In this document: positions 26,624 to 36,750 of the stretch, one piece after another
Layout: the number at the start of each line of letters is the position of its first letter
How positions within the stretch are numbered: the first letter of the stretch is position 1
DNA from: Bacteroidota bacterium
GTDB lineage: Bacteria > Bacteroidota > Bacteroidia > B-17B0 > Aurantibacillaceae
DNA length: 64,000 bases
Direction of reading: 5' to 3'
Assembly (NCBI GenBank): GCA_018267825.1
Contig: JAFDXR010000010.1
Location: 124,001 to 188,000 of the forward strand
The notes under the pieces: model-generated
Databases searched by the model: none
What the model was told of the DNA's origin: nothing
The model's input: the letters and a program-made list of their open reading frames with translations, nothing else
Position numbers and translations under genes: made by a program

Positions 26624-29600
26624 ATGCGTAACAGGATAAACAGCTTCGGCAAATTGGTGACCATGTTGGTACTGCTTCTCTCACAGGCAGCAGCCTTTGC
26701 TTCACACGAATTATCCAATTCGAGGGTCAGTGGTACAAACCTCACGGCTTCTACCATACTGAATGTGCAGGACAATAAGATCTGCTATGTGTCGGGGAGT
26801 ACCTGCTCGCCTGCACTCAGTTTTGTGGATGCCTCGGTGGCCAGTCGCGTCACATTAGGCGTTGATCATTATGCAACGGCTTATAACAATGCTTACGATC
26901 TCACCTTCAAAGTCAAGATCATTTATAAATCCCTGGCCAATCCTTATGTGTTTGCACCCCTCACCACACAGTCGGTGATCACCGATCTGCATGTAGCATA
27001 TAAACCGCAACAGGGGACCGGCAATTACAACGATAAATCGGTATATACCTTTAATGGAGGCTATGATATCATTGTACAGGTTTTATCGGTAACAGATAAC
27101 CTCACCAATGCACCGGCGACAGCCATTCCGTCTAACCTGTTCCTCGAAGCGGAGATCGATGCCGACCGGGTGTATAGTTCAGATCTGATTCATGTGCCTT
27201 ATGTGTCTTCCGGTGTTTCCAATCCGATCCAAGTAGTGTATGTTTCTTCCAGCGATGAAATTGAACTGAACTGGCAGCATATCGATGGCGCTGAAGAGTA
27301 TGACCTGGAGTGGACCTGGGTGAGCCAGGATGTAAATACAGCCGGTGGCTTTTCGTATGAGATCAACTTCAGAAATAACTCTACCCGCGTTCGCACAGCC
27401 AACCAGTATTACCGGGTGAGCAATATTTTTGAAAAAGGATGGGTGTTCTTCCGGGTACGCGGTGTGGGCCGTATTCAGTCGGGTGGAGCCGGCACACCGG
27501 TTGATTTGTATGCCTTTACACCATGGACCTGGCCGGACATGACAAGCTTGAATACCTCCATTTTCACGCCCGGATTGCCGGGCACCACAGGCATCAACAC
27601 CCCTTATTTCTATGCGGTTTCTACGGATCACGAAACCCTCAAAAACTGGCAGTACAAAGCCACCTATGCCGAAGAAGGTAAGAAAAAAGAAGTGATCAGT
27701 TATTTCGATGGCTCACTCCGCAACCGCCAGTCGGTGACTAAAACCAACTCCGAGAATCTCGCCATTGTGGCCGAAACCTATTATGACTTCCAGGGACGCC
27801 CTGCCGTGCAGGCTTTGCCGGTTCCGGAACCCATGGCAAATTCAACCATTAAATTTTACCAGTACAGCAATGGCTCCGCTTCGGCATTCAACTTCGATGC
27901 CAATACCTCGGCGCCGTTTACCAAAAAATTATTTGATGGCGATGCCACAGGTACTGGTGGTACCTGCAATAGCCCGGTAGTACCCATGAACAATAACTAT
28001 GGTACCTCCAAATATTATTCACCAAACAGCATTTACCTCACAGCCTACACCGGTAGCAGCGTGTATCAAACGATGCAGCAGGGTTATGTGCCCGATGCCA
28101 GTTTGCTGCCATACACGCAAACCGAATACGTCAACGATAACACAGGTCGCATTGCCCGCCAGGGTGGAGTCGGCGAAAATTATCAATTGGGCTCCGGGCA
28201 CGAAACCAAATATTTTTATGGCAGCCCGGCCTCGCAGGATGAGCTGAACCGCCTCTTCGGTTCGGAAGTGGGCTATCGCAAACACTACAAGAAAAACATG
28301 GTGGTGGATGCCAACGGCCAGGTGAGCATTACCTATATGGATATGTCGGGCAAAACCATTGCAACAGCACTTGCCGGGCAGAATCCACAGAACGTTACCG
28401 CACTGAAAGACGCCAGCGGAACGGCCTTGTATGCAGCCAATGCCACAACGGTCACAGCCGACCTGCTCAATAAACTGAATCCGAATGATCCGGATACGCC
28501 CTATGACGACAACGACGTGAGCGCTGCGGGTGATGCCCTCATCTTCAAAAATGAAATCCTGGTGCCGGAGAGCGGCAATTACGAATTTCATTATGATGTC
28601 ACAGGAACAGGATTTACCTATGCCTGCAACAGCCAGAACTTCTGCTATGATTGCGTGTATGACCTCGAGATCAATATTGTGGACAAATGCTCGCAGAATC
28701 CGACCGGCTTTACCAAAATCCGCAAAGTAGTAGGCAATATTCAGCCTTCGCAGCTCAACGCCACACACGATGGCATTGTATCGCTCAATACCGATTGCGA
28801 AGGCGATGTGCTTTTCACATTGACACCCGATCCTTTAACCGTTCACCTCGATCAGGGGAATTACACGGTATACAAAACACTCACCATCAATCGCGATGCA
28901 CTGGCTTACTACCTGCAGCAATACATTGATAATAACACCTGCATTAAAACCGAGCAGGATTTCATCAACGATGCTCAATCGAAAGTGGATACATCGGGTT
29001 GCCATCTTACCTGCGAAGAGTGTGTAACGGCACTGGGCGATCCGGCCAATTACCGCCCCGGAGAATATGATACACTGGTGCGTATTTGCCGCGAGCCTTG
29101 CCAGTACATCAGCACCTGCGAAACCTCTTACCTGGCCATGCTGTCGGATGTAAGTCCGGGTGGACAGTATGCCGAATGGGATGCTGGTAATGGCGTGTGC
29201 GATCCGTCGCAATACATCCTCTCTGTGCTCAACGGTGGTAATGCATTAAAGGTAAATGGCAACATCAGCGGCATTGGAAGCGCTGCCAATTGGAGAAATC
29301 CGACAACACCGTATGTCAACGATGACGGATCACTGGCCATGATCGACGTGGTGATGACGCCTTCAGGATTATTGCCACCGGTAGCTACCGGTGTGACCAT
29401 CCCAAGCGGACTTACCGTGGGAGGAAGTTTTCAGGTAGCTCCGCAACAACTGGCCGATGTGTATGATTTTGTGCAGAAGTGGAACCCGGGCTGGGCCACA
29501 TCCCTTGTGAAATACCATCCGGAGTATTGTTACTACGAGTGGTGTATCAAAAACAGCGATCCGACATTTGTAGATCCCGCTGCTTCCGGCGCATTCACGC

Positions 29601-32600
29601 CTTATACCATTACCTACGACTCGCATACATCAACCATCAGATGCAGCGAAGATTTCGACTCCCTGCTCATGATCATCGAAGACCCGGCTTTGCTTTCCTC
29701 CGCAGACCTGAACAAAATCCTGACACCGATGACCTACGATCCTTACTTCAATGGTGGCCGCGGTTCATTCCAGAAAACAAACTTATATACTACCAACCAG
29801 GGTACAGGTATTTCTTTCTATGAGGCGGCTGTAAACCGTTTCTACAATTACCAGAAACGCCATGCGTCTGATCCGGGCTCGGGCCTCACCATTTACCAGT
29901 TTGCCTATTCAATCGCCAATAATTTTGCGCAACTCTACGGCAGCAACCCTACCTCGTTCCCTTTCCCAACGGTAGCAAATCCGCAGGATCTGATCATGGC
30001 TACAACCGCCACACAAAAACAGACCTTCGAGAAATATAAATTCCTTTACCTGTCGATGAAGCAGGAATTGCAGAGCGAAGCCTCTCAGCATTTTGCGCTC
30101 TTCGATTGTAAAAATTGTAACACCTGTGTGGGTAATAGCAATTTTAATCCTTTCAGCATCCCTATGGCTCTGTATCCGCTATGGTTTGGCTTCGGCTTTG
30201 GGGGTGGCTTTAGCCCGGTGAACTGGTATTATGTACCAACGCAGTCCTGCGGTTTCTGGGGCACGGATGCCGCCTGGTATAGTGGCAAAGTAAAGCGCTT
30301 CCCGTCTACCGACGATGCCATGGGCCTCGACCTGAGCAGCAGCAATGCCAATGTATATGCACAAACCGGCAAATGCCCGAATGCCGTCGATCTCGAAGTG
30401 TTATTGAATACACTGGCAGTTGGCAATCAAATTGAAACCAATGTCAACCTCTCCACCATCCCTCAGTTCTCGCAATTGATCTATACGGCCGTAGGAGGAA
30501 ATGTGAATACAGCCTATCAGTATTTTACCTGGACACCCGTAGTTACCAACGGTGGACTAACACTCACCGGTAGTTTCGCAGGGTCTTCTTCTACAGGTTG
30601 TTCGGCAGTACTCAACTGGCCTTCGACAGGAGCCCTGAGTCCCTTACCAACATGGAACAATACCATCGGCACGGGTTCGGCCTGGACCATCACACAGGTG
30701 CATCACCTTGCCTACACAGGCACCAGCGCCGGCCAGGATAACTTTACCATTCAGGTTGACCTGGTCAACACCACATCTTCGGCTGTTACCACAGTAACGC
30801 TTACCGGCTCAACCTGTATTCCGCTCAACGGCTGTTCCTTTGAGGAACCCTGCCGTCCGAATTCGAGCGCCTTTGCCATTAAGAATCTCATGAGCGCCCT
30901 GGCCGCCAATAACGCCCTGTGTTCTACAACAGGCATAGACCTCATGCAATCGCCTTACCAGTCTTATTTCCTCAACTCGGTAGGTGTGTTTCTTCCGGCC
31001 GGACAATGGATGTGGAAAAAAGATCCGGCCAGTAATAATTTCTACATTTATGATAATACCTCGCCAAGCCCTTCTCCTACCACCATCCAGGTGTCGCCGG
31101 GCAGTGCGGCGCTTTGTGGCACGGGTGTTTATGCCATCAATAGTGTCGATGGAAATTCAAACATAGCGACCAATAGCCTCATTCTCACGGCCGCTCAGTT
31201 ATCGGGCTCCACCATCTCCACCTTTACAGTCGATATCTATGTAGGTATCAAAACCACGGCAGGTCAAACCTATTGGGATCCGCTCACCCTCACCAATTGT
31301 GAGTTCAACGCCGATTGCGCCACACCGGAGCATCAGGTAAAGGCTGATCTCGAAAAACTCCTCACTACTACTTCATTCCAGGGTGTGTGGAACAATACAG
31401 CGGTGAAAGACTTTACGTCGGCGGGTAAATTCACCGTGCCTTTGCGCGCATCACTGAACAACTCACTGGGCATGTTCAACACAAGCAGCAATGGCTCTAA
31501 TCCACCAACCACTACCGTAAACCAGGTAAACTACCTCTATGCCATGGATGCCTCTGCGAGTACGAGTACCTTACTGGTGGGTAATTTCTGTACCAGTGCC
31601 ACCACGTCTATGCCGGCGAGTACAGGCACCTGCTGCAGCATCAGTCTCCAGGTCATGGATACAGACCCAAATCATACCATTGCCAACATCACATCTGTGA
31701 GTACCATGACGGTACTCTCCACACCACTCACCAATGGCGAGAGTCACGACTTCCTGATCACAGCCACCTACGCCAATAGCACTACCGGCATCATTCAGGG
31801 ACATACCTCCTGTTTTGCGCTCCGCGATTGCGTGCCATGCAGCCCGACACCGGTGACGAGTGGTACCACCACTACCAATGGTTATGTGCTCGAGGATTTT
31901 GAAAACTCACCGGCCTATGATAACCAGTTTACCATTAACCCGCATTGCCCACGCAGCAGTTACTATGTGCCAAATGCGACAACCCTCGCAAATGAGCAGT
32001 ACACACAAACTACGGCACTGAGCTCCGGAACACTTACCATTCCGGCCTATGCGGGCCAGTCTTATTTCTTACGCACCTGTGATTTGTATAACAAGGTGAT
32101 CATGTATCAAAAAGACGTGGACATTCATAAAGACCAGGTGCCATCCTGCTTTGATGTGACGTTTCAATATTTATTAGCGGCTCCGCCTTCCTGCTTTTTC
32201 GATCTCTACCTCAATAATACATTGGTGTCAAGCAAACCGGTGACGGCCAACTCACCCAACTGGAACCTGCTCGACTTTGCGATATCGGTCAACACAGCCA
32301 TGTACCTCAATAGCGCCGGCAATCTGCCAATCCGCATTGAGCTGCGCGCCAACAATACCAGCAATACCAATGTGTTTGGAGCAGGCATGGACAACATTAC
32401 CCTTACCAATACCTGTGATGTGACCAGCTTCCTGCCTTGTGTCGACGATTTCGATCCGGATACCATGCCGACCATTCCGTATGAAAACCCTTGCGTACAG
32501 TTTGCCCTCGAAGCAGCAGCGGCCAACGGAAGCCAGGCTTATGATAATTATATCGATAGCCTCAAAACCGATTTCACGCAGAAGTACATTGCCAAATGCC

Positions 32601-35600
32601 TCAGCGGAGCCATCGAACACTTCACCATGAAATATCCGCTGGGCGAATACCATTACACGCTTTATTATTACGACCAGGCTGGAAACCTCATTAAAACCGT
32701 GCCGCCGCAAGGGGTAGTGCTGGAGACCAACCCGGCGAACCTGGCCCTCATCAATGCGCAGCGCCTGAGTAACAGTAACCTGGTGAACAACATCAATAAC
32801 ACAGCACCGGTGCCGTCTTACAACCTGGCGCATACGCTCACCACCGACTATGCCTACAACTCGCTCAACCAGCTCAAGAACCAGAATACGCCCGATGGCG
32901 GTACATCCAACTTCTGGTATGATGCCCTGGGCCGTTTAGTGGCTTCGCAAAATGCCAAGCAATATGCAGCCTCTACCACCACGGCCAAATTATATTCCTA
33001 CACGCATTACGATGCCTTAGGCCGCATCAGCCAGGTGGGAGAAATGAATATCAATAACGACCTGTTGGCGGCAAGCCCGACACTGTTGACCTCTTACCTC
33101 AATAATCCGTATTATCCGGGCAACCTCACCGTCAATGACCTGCACGAGGTTACCACGACCTATTATGGTGACGATGCGGGCTATGCACCATTTATTCCGC
33201 TCAGCACCTTTGCGGCGGGAACCCAGCAATACATCCGTAGCCGCGTGGCCGCCAGCACCATCGAGGATCTGGACGATAACAACCCGGCCACTTATAACCA
33301 TGCCACCTATTACAACTACGATGTGCATGGCAACGTCAATGAGCTCATCCAGGACAATCCTTCCCTGGCGGGCTTTACCGGGCAGCAATACAAAAAAGTA
33401 CAATACACCTACGACCTCGTGAGCGGTAAGGTAAACACCGTGAGCTACCAGGCGGGGCAACCGGATCAGTCCTACCACCGCTACGAGTACGATGCGGATA
33501 ATCGCATCACGCAGGTGTATACCAGTCATGATAACGTGATCTGGGACCGCGATGCCAAGTACTTCTATTACCTGCATGGTCCGTTGGCCCGTGTGGAAAC
33601 CGGCGACAACAAAGTTCAGGGAACGGATTATGCCTATACCCTGCAAGGTTGGATCAAAGGTGTGAACAGCACGGTGCTGAGTGCCACCAACGACATTGGC
33701 AAAGATGCCATGACCTCCGCTCCTTCGGGCACAGGTTACAGCACCCTGCACAAATACGTGGCTTCGGATGCAGCCGGCTACAGCCTGCGCTATTACGACG
33801 GACACATCAATGGCCTCAGCATCACGGAGCGCGATTACAAAGCCACCAACACGGCTTTCAATACCCCGGCGGCGGCCTTTATGGGCGATGCCTCGGTATT
33901 TGCCAACAGTGTGGCTTCACCGGCCTTGTACAATGGCAACATCAGCCAGATGAGCACCAGCTTCCTCAACATCGATGTCACGGCGCTTGATCCTGTGACG
34001 AATGTTGCTATTCCGCTCAATGCACCACGGCCGCAACTCAATGAGTACGGTTACGATCAGCTCAACAGGCTCATCACGGCACGTTCGGATAAAGATTTTA
34101 ATAAAACGACCAATGCCTGGAACAACAGTACCGATGATCGTTATAAGGAGATGTTTAGCTACGATGCCAATGGTAACATCATGAACGTGACCCGCAATGG
34201 CGATCAAACAGCGAATCTCCTTATGGATGATTTCACATATCTCTATAAACCCGGTACCAACCAGCTCGACCATGTACACGATGCACAAACCAATGCGGGC
34301 TTATACACCGGCGATGTGGACGACCAGGCCGCGAATAACTATGGTTACGATGCCATCGGGAATTTAATTCGCGACGATGCGGAGGGTATTGCCACGATAG
34401 AGTGGACGGTATATGGAAAAATAAAACGCATTACCTACACGGCCGCAGCGGCAAAACCGACCATTGAGTTTGCTTACGATGCCATGGGGAACCGCATCAG
34501 CAAGCACGTATTCAGGGGCAGGCTCAATACCACTACCTATTACATGCGCGATGCGCAGGGCAATGTGATGGCGGTGTATAGTCTGGAGCCGAATCCAATC
34601 GATATTCCAACATTGTATTTAAATGAACAGCATGTATATGGCAGCAGCCGTGTGGGCATGCATCGCTTGCACACCGACCTCATAGCAAACCCTACGGTTG
34701 ACCCACACAATGCGAGCCGCAACCTGGGCGAAAAAGACTATGAACTCTCCAACCACCTGGGCAATGTGCTTGCGGTAATTACCGATAAAAAATGGCCTCA
34801 GAGTGCCAATAGTTTAACAATAGATTCGTATCTTCCGGATATTACGAGCACTATCGATTATTATGCTTTCCATAGTGAAATGCCTGGTCGTAAATTTAAC
34901 AGTGATGTTTATCGTTACGGAGGAAGCAATGGACAGGAAAAAGATAACGAGATATTCCAAGGCGCTTATACAGCGGAGTATTGGGAGTATGACTCGAGAC
35001 TTGGTAGGAGATGGAATCTTGATCCAATTCCTCAGGTTAATCAGAGCGATTATACATGTTTTAATGATAATCCAGTTTATTTCATGGATATTCATGGTGA
35101 TTCTCCAGGAAATGGTGATGAAAAACCAAAAGAAGAAAATAAAAATGGGGGATCTACAGGTGATAAAAAGAATTTTGTGAATTTAACTGGATCTAAAAAC
35201 TTGATGATTATTATTAAGGAACAAGATGGAAAGCTAGATGAAGCTAAATTGAAAAAGGAGGCAGGCAAGTTTGATTACATTGTTGTTAATAACCTGCAAG
35301 AGGGAGAAGGAATATTGAAAAAATACTACGGTGATAAAACATCTATTATTGAGAATGTTCTAATTCGCTCGCATGGAAATGCAGGAGGCGGACTCTATCT
35401 TACTCCTTATGAGAAATATGATGAGCTTAGCGATCCAGCTTCGCCAAACGTCAAATCTTTAAAGTATATTGGGACATTGCTTACTGGTACGGCGAATATT
35501 ATGTTGTCAGGATGTAATATTGCTATGAGTGGTGATTTGAATAGTAGAGTGGGTGAGATTTTCTTAAATGGTACTAAACGAAATCTTTTTGCAAATTATG

Positions 35601-35866
35601 CTTGTACAATGTCATTTAATCACCCGTTCGATACAGATAATAGCGGAACAATATCTAATGGTGAAGCATACTCTCCAAATCTTAATAGATTCCTTGTGAA
35701 ACCAACAAGTAGTGGGCAGTACTATGGCGGTTTTAAGCATTACTTTTATGGAGAAAAATGTAAAGCGATTATAACGTTACCAAATTTTTATAATATAAAG
35801 ATCAATACAGAAAAAGGGACTTTTGATAAGCAAATACTGAATATTCCTTTCAAGAAACCTCTTTAA
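26624..35866 (+). CDS. RHS/YD-repeat polymorphic toxin with caspase-like C-terminal tip
   Basis: A 3080-residue exported protein (signal peptide ending SQAAAFASH). Residues ~30-2050 are strand-rich with a fibronectin-like segment (IELNWQHIDGAEEYDLEW) and Cys-rich stretches. Classic YD repeats run from ~2080 to 2720 (YDALGRLVAS, YDADNRITQV, YDANGNIMNV, YDAIGNLIRD, YDAMGNRISK). The RHS core end is ELSNHLGNVLAVITD through DSRLGRRWNLDP to NPVYFMDIHGD (~2825). The ~255-residue tip has IRSHGNAGGGL with His2917 and LSGCNIA with Cys2964, the His-Cys pair of caspase-like (clan CD) folds, and an EF-hand loop DTDNSGTISNGE (3003-3014). The tip DNA is much more AT-rich than the core. The YD repeats should wrap into a cage around the tip. 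Confidence 0.9.
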   Translation: MRNRINSFGKLVTMLVLLLSQAAAFASHELSNSRVSGTNLTASTILNVQDNKICYVSGSTCSPALSFVDASVASRVTLGVDHYATAYNNAYDLTFKVKIIYKSLANPYVFAPLTTQSVITDLHVAYKPQQGTGNYNDKSVYTFNGGYDIIVQVLSVTDNLTNAPATAIPSNLFLEAEIDADRVYSSDLIHVPYVSSGVSNPIQVVYVSSSDEIELNWQHIDGAEEYDLEWTWVSQDVNTAGGFSYEINFRNNSTRVRTANQYYRVSNIFEKGWVFFRVRGVGRIQSGGAGTPVDLYAFTPWTWPDMTSLNTSIFTPGLPGTTGINTPYFYAVSTDHETLKNWQYKATYAEEGKKKEVISYFDGSLRNRQSVTKTNSENLAIVAETYYDFQGRPAVQALPVPEPMANSTIKFYQYSNGSASAFNFDANTSAPFTKKLFDGDATGTGGTCNSPVVPMNNNYGTSKYYSPNSIYLTAYTGSSVYQTMQQGYVPDASLLPYTQTEYVNDNTGRIARQGGVGENYQLGSGHETKYFYGSPASQDELNRLFGSEVGYRKHYKKNMVVDANGQVSITYMDMSGKTIATALAGQNPQNVTALKDASGTALYAANATTVTADLLNKLNPNDPDTPYDDNDVSAAGDALIFKNEILVPESGNYEFHYDVTGTGFTYACNSQNFCYDCVYDLEINIVDKCSQNPTGFTKIRKVVGNIQPSQLNATHDGIVSLNTDCEGDVLFTLTPDPLTVHLDQGNYTVYKTLTINRDALAYYLQQYIDNNTCIKTEQDFINDAQSKVDTSGCHLTCEECVTALGDPANYRPGEYDTLVRICREPCQYISTCETSYLAMLSDVSPGGQYAEWDAGNGVCDPSQYILSVLNGGNALKVNGNISGIGSAANWRNPTTPYVNDDGSLAMIDVVMTPSGLLPPVATGVTIPSGLTVGGSFQVAPQQLADVYDFVQKWNPGWATSLVKYHPEYCYYEWCIKNSDPTFVDPAASGAFTPYTITYDSHTSTIRCSEDFDSLLMIIEDPALLSSADLNKILTPMTYDPYFNGGRGSFQKTNLYTTNQGTGISFYEAAVNRFYNYQKRHASDPGSGLTIYQFAYSIANNFAQLYGSNPTSFPFPTVANPQDLIMATTATQKQTFEKYKFLYLSMKQELQSEASQHFALFDCKNCNTCVGNSNFNPFSIPMALYPLWFGFGFGGGFSPVNWYYVPTQSCGFWGTDAAWYSGKVKRFPSTDDAMGLDLSSSNANVYAQTGKCPNAVDLEVLLNTLAVGNQIETNVNLSTIPQFSQLIYTAVGGNVNTAYQYFTWTPVVTNGGLTLTGSFAGSSSTGCSAVLNWPSTGALSPLPTWNNTIGTGSAWTITQVHHLAYTGTSAGQDNFTIQVDLVNTTSSAVTTVTLTGSTCIPLNGCSFEEPCRPNSSAFAIKNLMSALAANNALCSTTGIDLMQSPYQSYFLNSVGVFLPAGQWMWKKDPASNNFYIYDNTSPSPSPTTIQVSPGSAALCGTGVYAINSVDGNSNIATNSLILTAAQLSGSTISTFTVDIYVGIKTTAGQTYWDPLTLTNCEFNADCATPEHQVKADLEKLLTTTSFQGVWNNTAVKDFTSAGKFTVPLRASLNNSLGMFNTSSNGSNPPTTTVNQVNYLYAMDASASTSTLLVGNFCTSATTSMPASTGTCCSISLQVMDTDPNHTIANITSVSTMTVLSTPLTNGESHDFLITATYANSTTGIIQGHTSCFALRDCVPCSPTPVTSGTTTTNGYVLEDFENSPAYDNQFTINPHCPRSSYYVPNATTLANEQYTQTTALSSGTLTIPAYAGQSYFLRTCDLYNKVIMYQKDVDIHKDQVPSCFDVTFQYLLAAPPSCFFDLYLNNTLVSSKPVTANSPNWNLLDFAISVNTAMYLNSAGNLPIRIELRANNTSNTNVFGAGMDNITLTNTCDVTSFLPCVDDFDPDTMPTIPYENPCVQFALEAAAANGSQAYDNYIDSLKTDFTQKYIAKCLSGAIEHFTMKYPLGEYHYTLYYYDQAGNLIKTVPPQGVVLETNPANLALINAQRLSNSNLVNNINNTAPVPSYNLAHTLTTDYAYNSLNQLKNQNTPDGGTSNFWYDALGRLVASQNAKQYAASTTTAKLYSYTHYDALGRISQVGEMNINNDLLAASPTLLTSYLNNPYYPGNLTVNDLHEVTTTYYGDDAGYAPFIPLSTFAAGTQQYIRSRVAASTIEDLDDNNPATYNHATYYNYDVHGNVNELIQDNPSLAGFTGQQYKKVQYTYDLVSGKVNTVSYQAGQPDQSYHRYEYDADNRITQVYTSHDNVIWDRDAKYFYYLHGPLARVETGDNKVQGTDYAYTLQGWIKGVNSTVLSATNDIGKDAMTSAPSGTGYSTLHKYVASDAAGYSLRYYDGHINGLSITERDYKATNTAFNTPAAAFMGDASVFANSVASPALYNGNISQMSTSFLNIDVTALDPVTNVAIPLNAPRPQLNEYGYDQLNRLITARSDKDFNKTTNAWNNSTDDRYKEMFSYDANGNIMNVTRNGDQTANLLMDDFTYLYKPGTNQLDHVHDAQTNAGLYTGDVDDQAANNYGYDAIGNLIRDDAEGIATIEWTVYGKIKRITYTAAAAKPTIEFAYDAMGNRISKHVFRGRLNTTTYYMRDAQGNVMAVYSLEPNPIDIPTLYLNEQHVYGSSRVGMHRLHTDLIANPTVDPHNASRNLGEKDYELSNHLGNVLAVITDKKWPQSANSLTIDSYLPDITSTIDYYAFHSEMPGRKFNSDVYRYGGSNGQEKDNEIFQGAYTAEYWEYDSRLGRRWNLDPIPQVNQSDYTCFNDNPVYFMDIHGDSPGNGDEKPKEENKNGGSTGDKKNFVNLTGSKNLMIIIKEQDGKLDEAKLKKEAGKFDYIVVNNLQEGEGILKKYYGDKTSIIENVLIRSHGNAGGGLYLTPYEKYDELSDPASPNVKSLKYIGTLLTGTANIMLSGCNIAMSGDLNSRVGEIFLNGTKRNLFANYACTMSFNHPFDTDNSGTISNGEAYSPNLNRFLVKPTSSGQYYGGFKHYFYGEKCKAIITLPNFYNIKINTEKGTFDKQILNIPFKKPL

Positions 35867-35875
35867 TAAAATGTC

Positions 35876-36703
35876 ATGAGATATTGTTTTTTCATAATTC
35901 TAATCATAGAAACATTTTTGTTTTCTTTTTGCGAACCTCCAGATGAAGCTGATCCTGAGTCGAAATTCGCTGACTTAACGAGCCCTAGAAAGCTAAATTT
36001 AGGAGACAGCATTTTGTCTTTGGATTTTATTATCGATAGCTTATTGAATGCTGAGTATTCCTATGAAGACATCGAACTAGGATTAAAGGATACCTTCTAT
36101 TTGAATAAAGTGACTGATCCTATATTGAAGAGAGGAAACGGAAGAAAGCGGGATTCATATTTTGAATTTTATCGTGATGGTAAATCAAACAATCTTATGA
36201 TGTCATTGCGAATTAATAATAAGTCTCGGATACGATTGCGATGCACAGCTTGTAGTGAACAAATTGCTGTTTTCTATTATAGTGGATCTTACATACTGAT
36301 AGATAAACTACATAAATTAAAAATTGCATTTATGAAGTGCGATTCTGGTAAATATTCAAGAGGTAGTTTATCAGCTATTTATTTACTAAATGATAGCCTT
36401 CGCCCAATTGCAGGGTTTAAAATGGAGAAACGTAGTGAGGATGAGGTAATGGTATTGGAAAAATATAATTATTTTGATTTAAGAGAGAACAACTTGTATG
36501 GAAAAGCTCTTGTTTCAGAATATTTTTCAAAGAAGGGCTTTGTAAATTTGACGTACAATGATCTTATAAAGTTTGCAATGGATTTTTCACGTAGAGAATT
36601 TATGGAGTCGTATTCAATCTGCCTTCAGAATGGCGCTATTTTTAGTAAGGATTTTTTATGGGAGGATCCTATCGGGTGTGTTATGTTTGAGAAGTGTAAT
36701 TAG
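35876..36703 (+). CDS. Probable immunity lipoprotein for the caspase-like RHS tip
   Basis: A 275-residue protein starting 9 bp after the RHS stop codon. The N-terminus (RYCFFIILIIETFLFSFC) is a lipoprotein-type signal with Cys as first mature residue, so it should reside in the cell envelope. The mature part is not recognised; a Cys-x-x-Cys (RCTACS) lies near residue 125. Position directly behind the toxin tip, AT-rich composition matching the tip, and the locus repeat start (GGGTAGTGTA) just after its stop all point to an immunity gene that travels with the tip. An envelope location implies that the toxin acts outside the cytoplasm. Confidence 0.65.
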   Translation: MRYCFFIILIIETFLFSFCEPPDEADPESKFADLTSPRKLNLGDSILSLDFIIDSLLNAEYSYEDIELGLKDTFYLNKVTDPILKRGNGRKRDSYFEFYRDGKSNNLMMSLRINNKSRIRLRCTACSEQIAVFYYSGSYILIDKLHKLKIAFMKCDSGKYSRGSLSAIYLLNDSLRPIAGFKMEKRSEDEVMVLEKYNYFDLRENNLYGKALVSEYFSKKGFVNLTYNDLIKFAMDFSRREFMESYSICLQNGAIFSKDFLWEDPIGCVMFEKCN

Positions 36704-36712
36704 TAGTAGTGG

Positions 36713-36722
36713 GGTAGTGTAC
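36713..36722 (+). repeat. Truncated start of the locus repeat, joined to an RHS core sliver
   Basis: GGGTAGTGTA, the first bases of the repeat, follows the immunity gene. It then breaks off into RHS core sequence (accaacgattactatgc), which aligns with gccaacgactattatgc of the orphan at 38394. The break marks a recombination or deletion join. Confidence 0.6.
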
Positions 36723-36750
36723 CAACGATTACTATGCTTTTGGTGCGCCA

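Noticed and set aside
26624-35866. Frameless search for a T9SS sorting domain or T6SS PAAR/VgrG link in the RHS protein
   Set aside because: The C-terminus is the toxin tip and the N-terminus a signal peptide; neither marker was seen.
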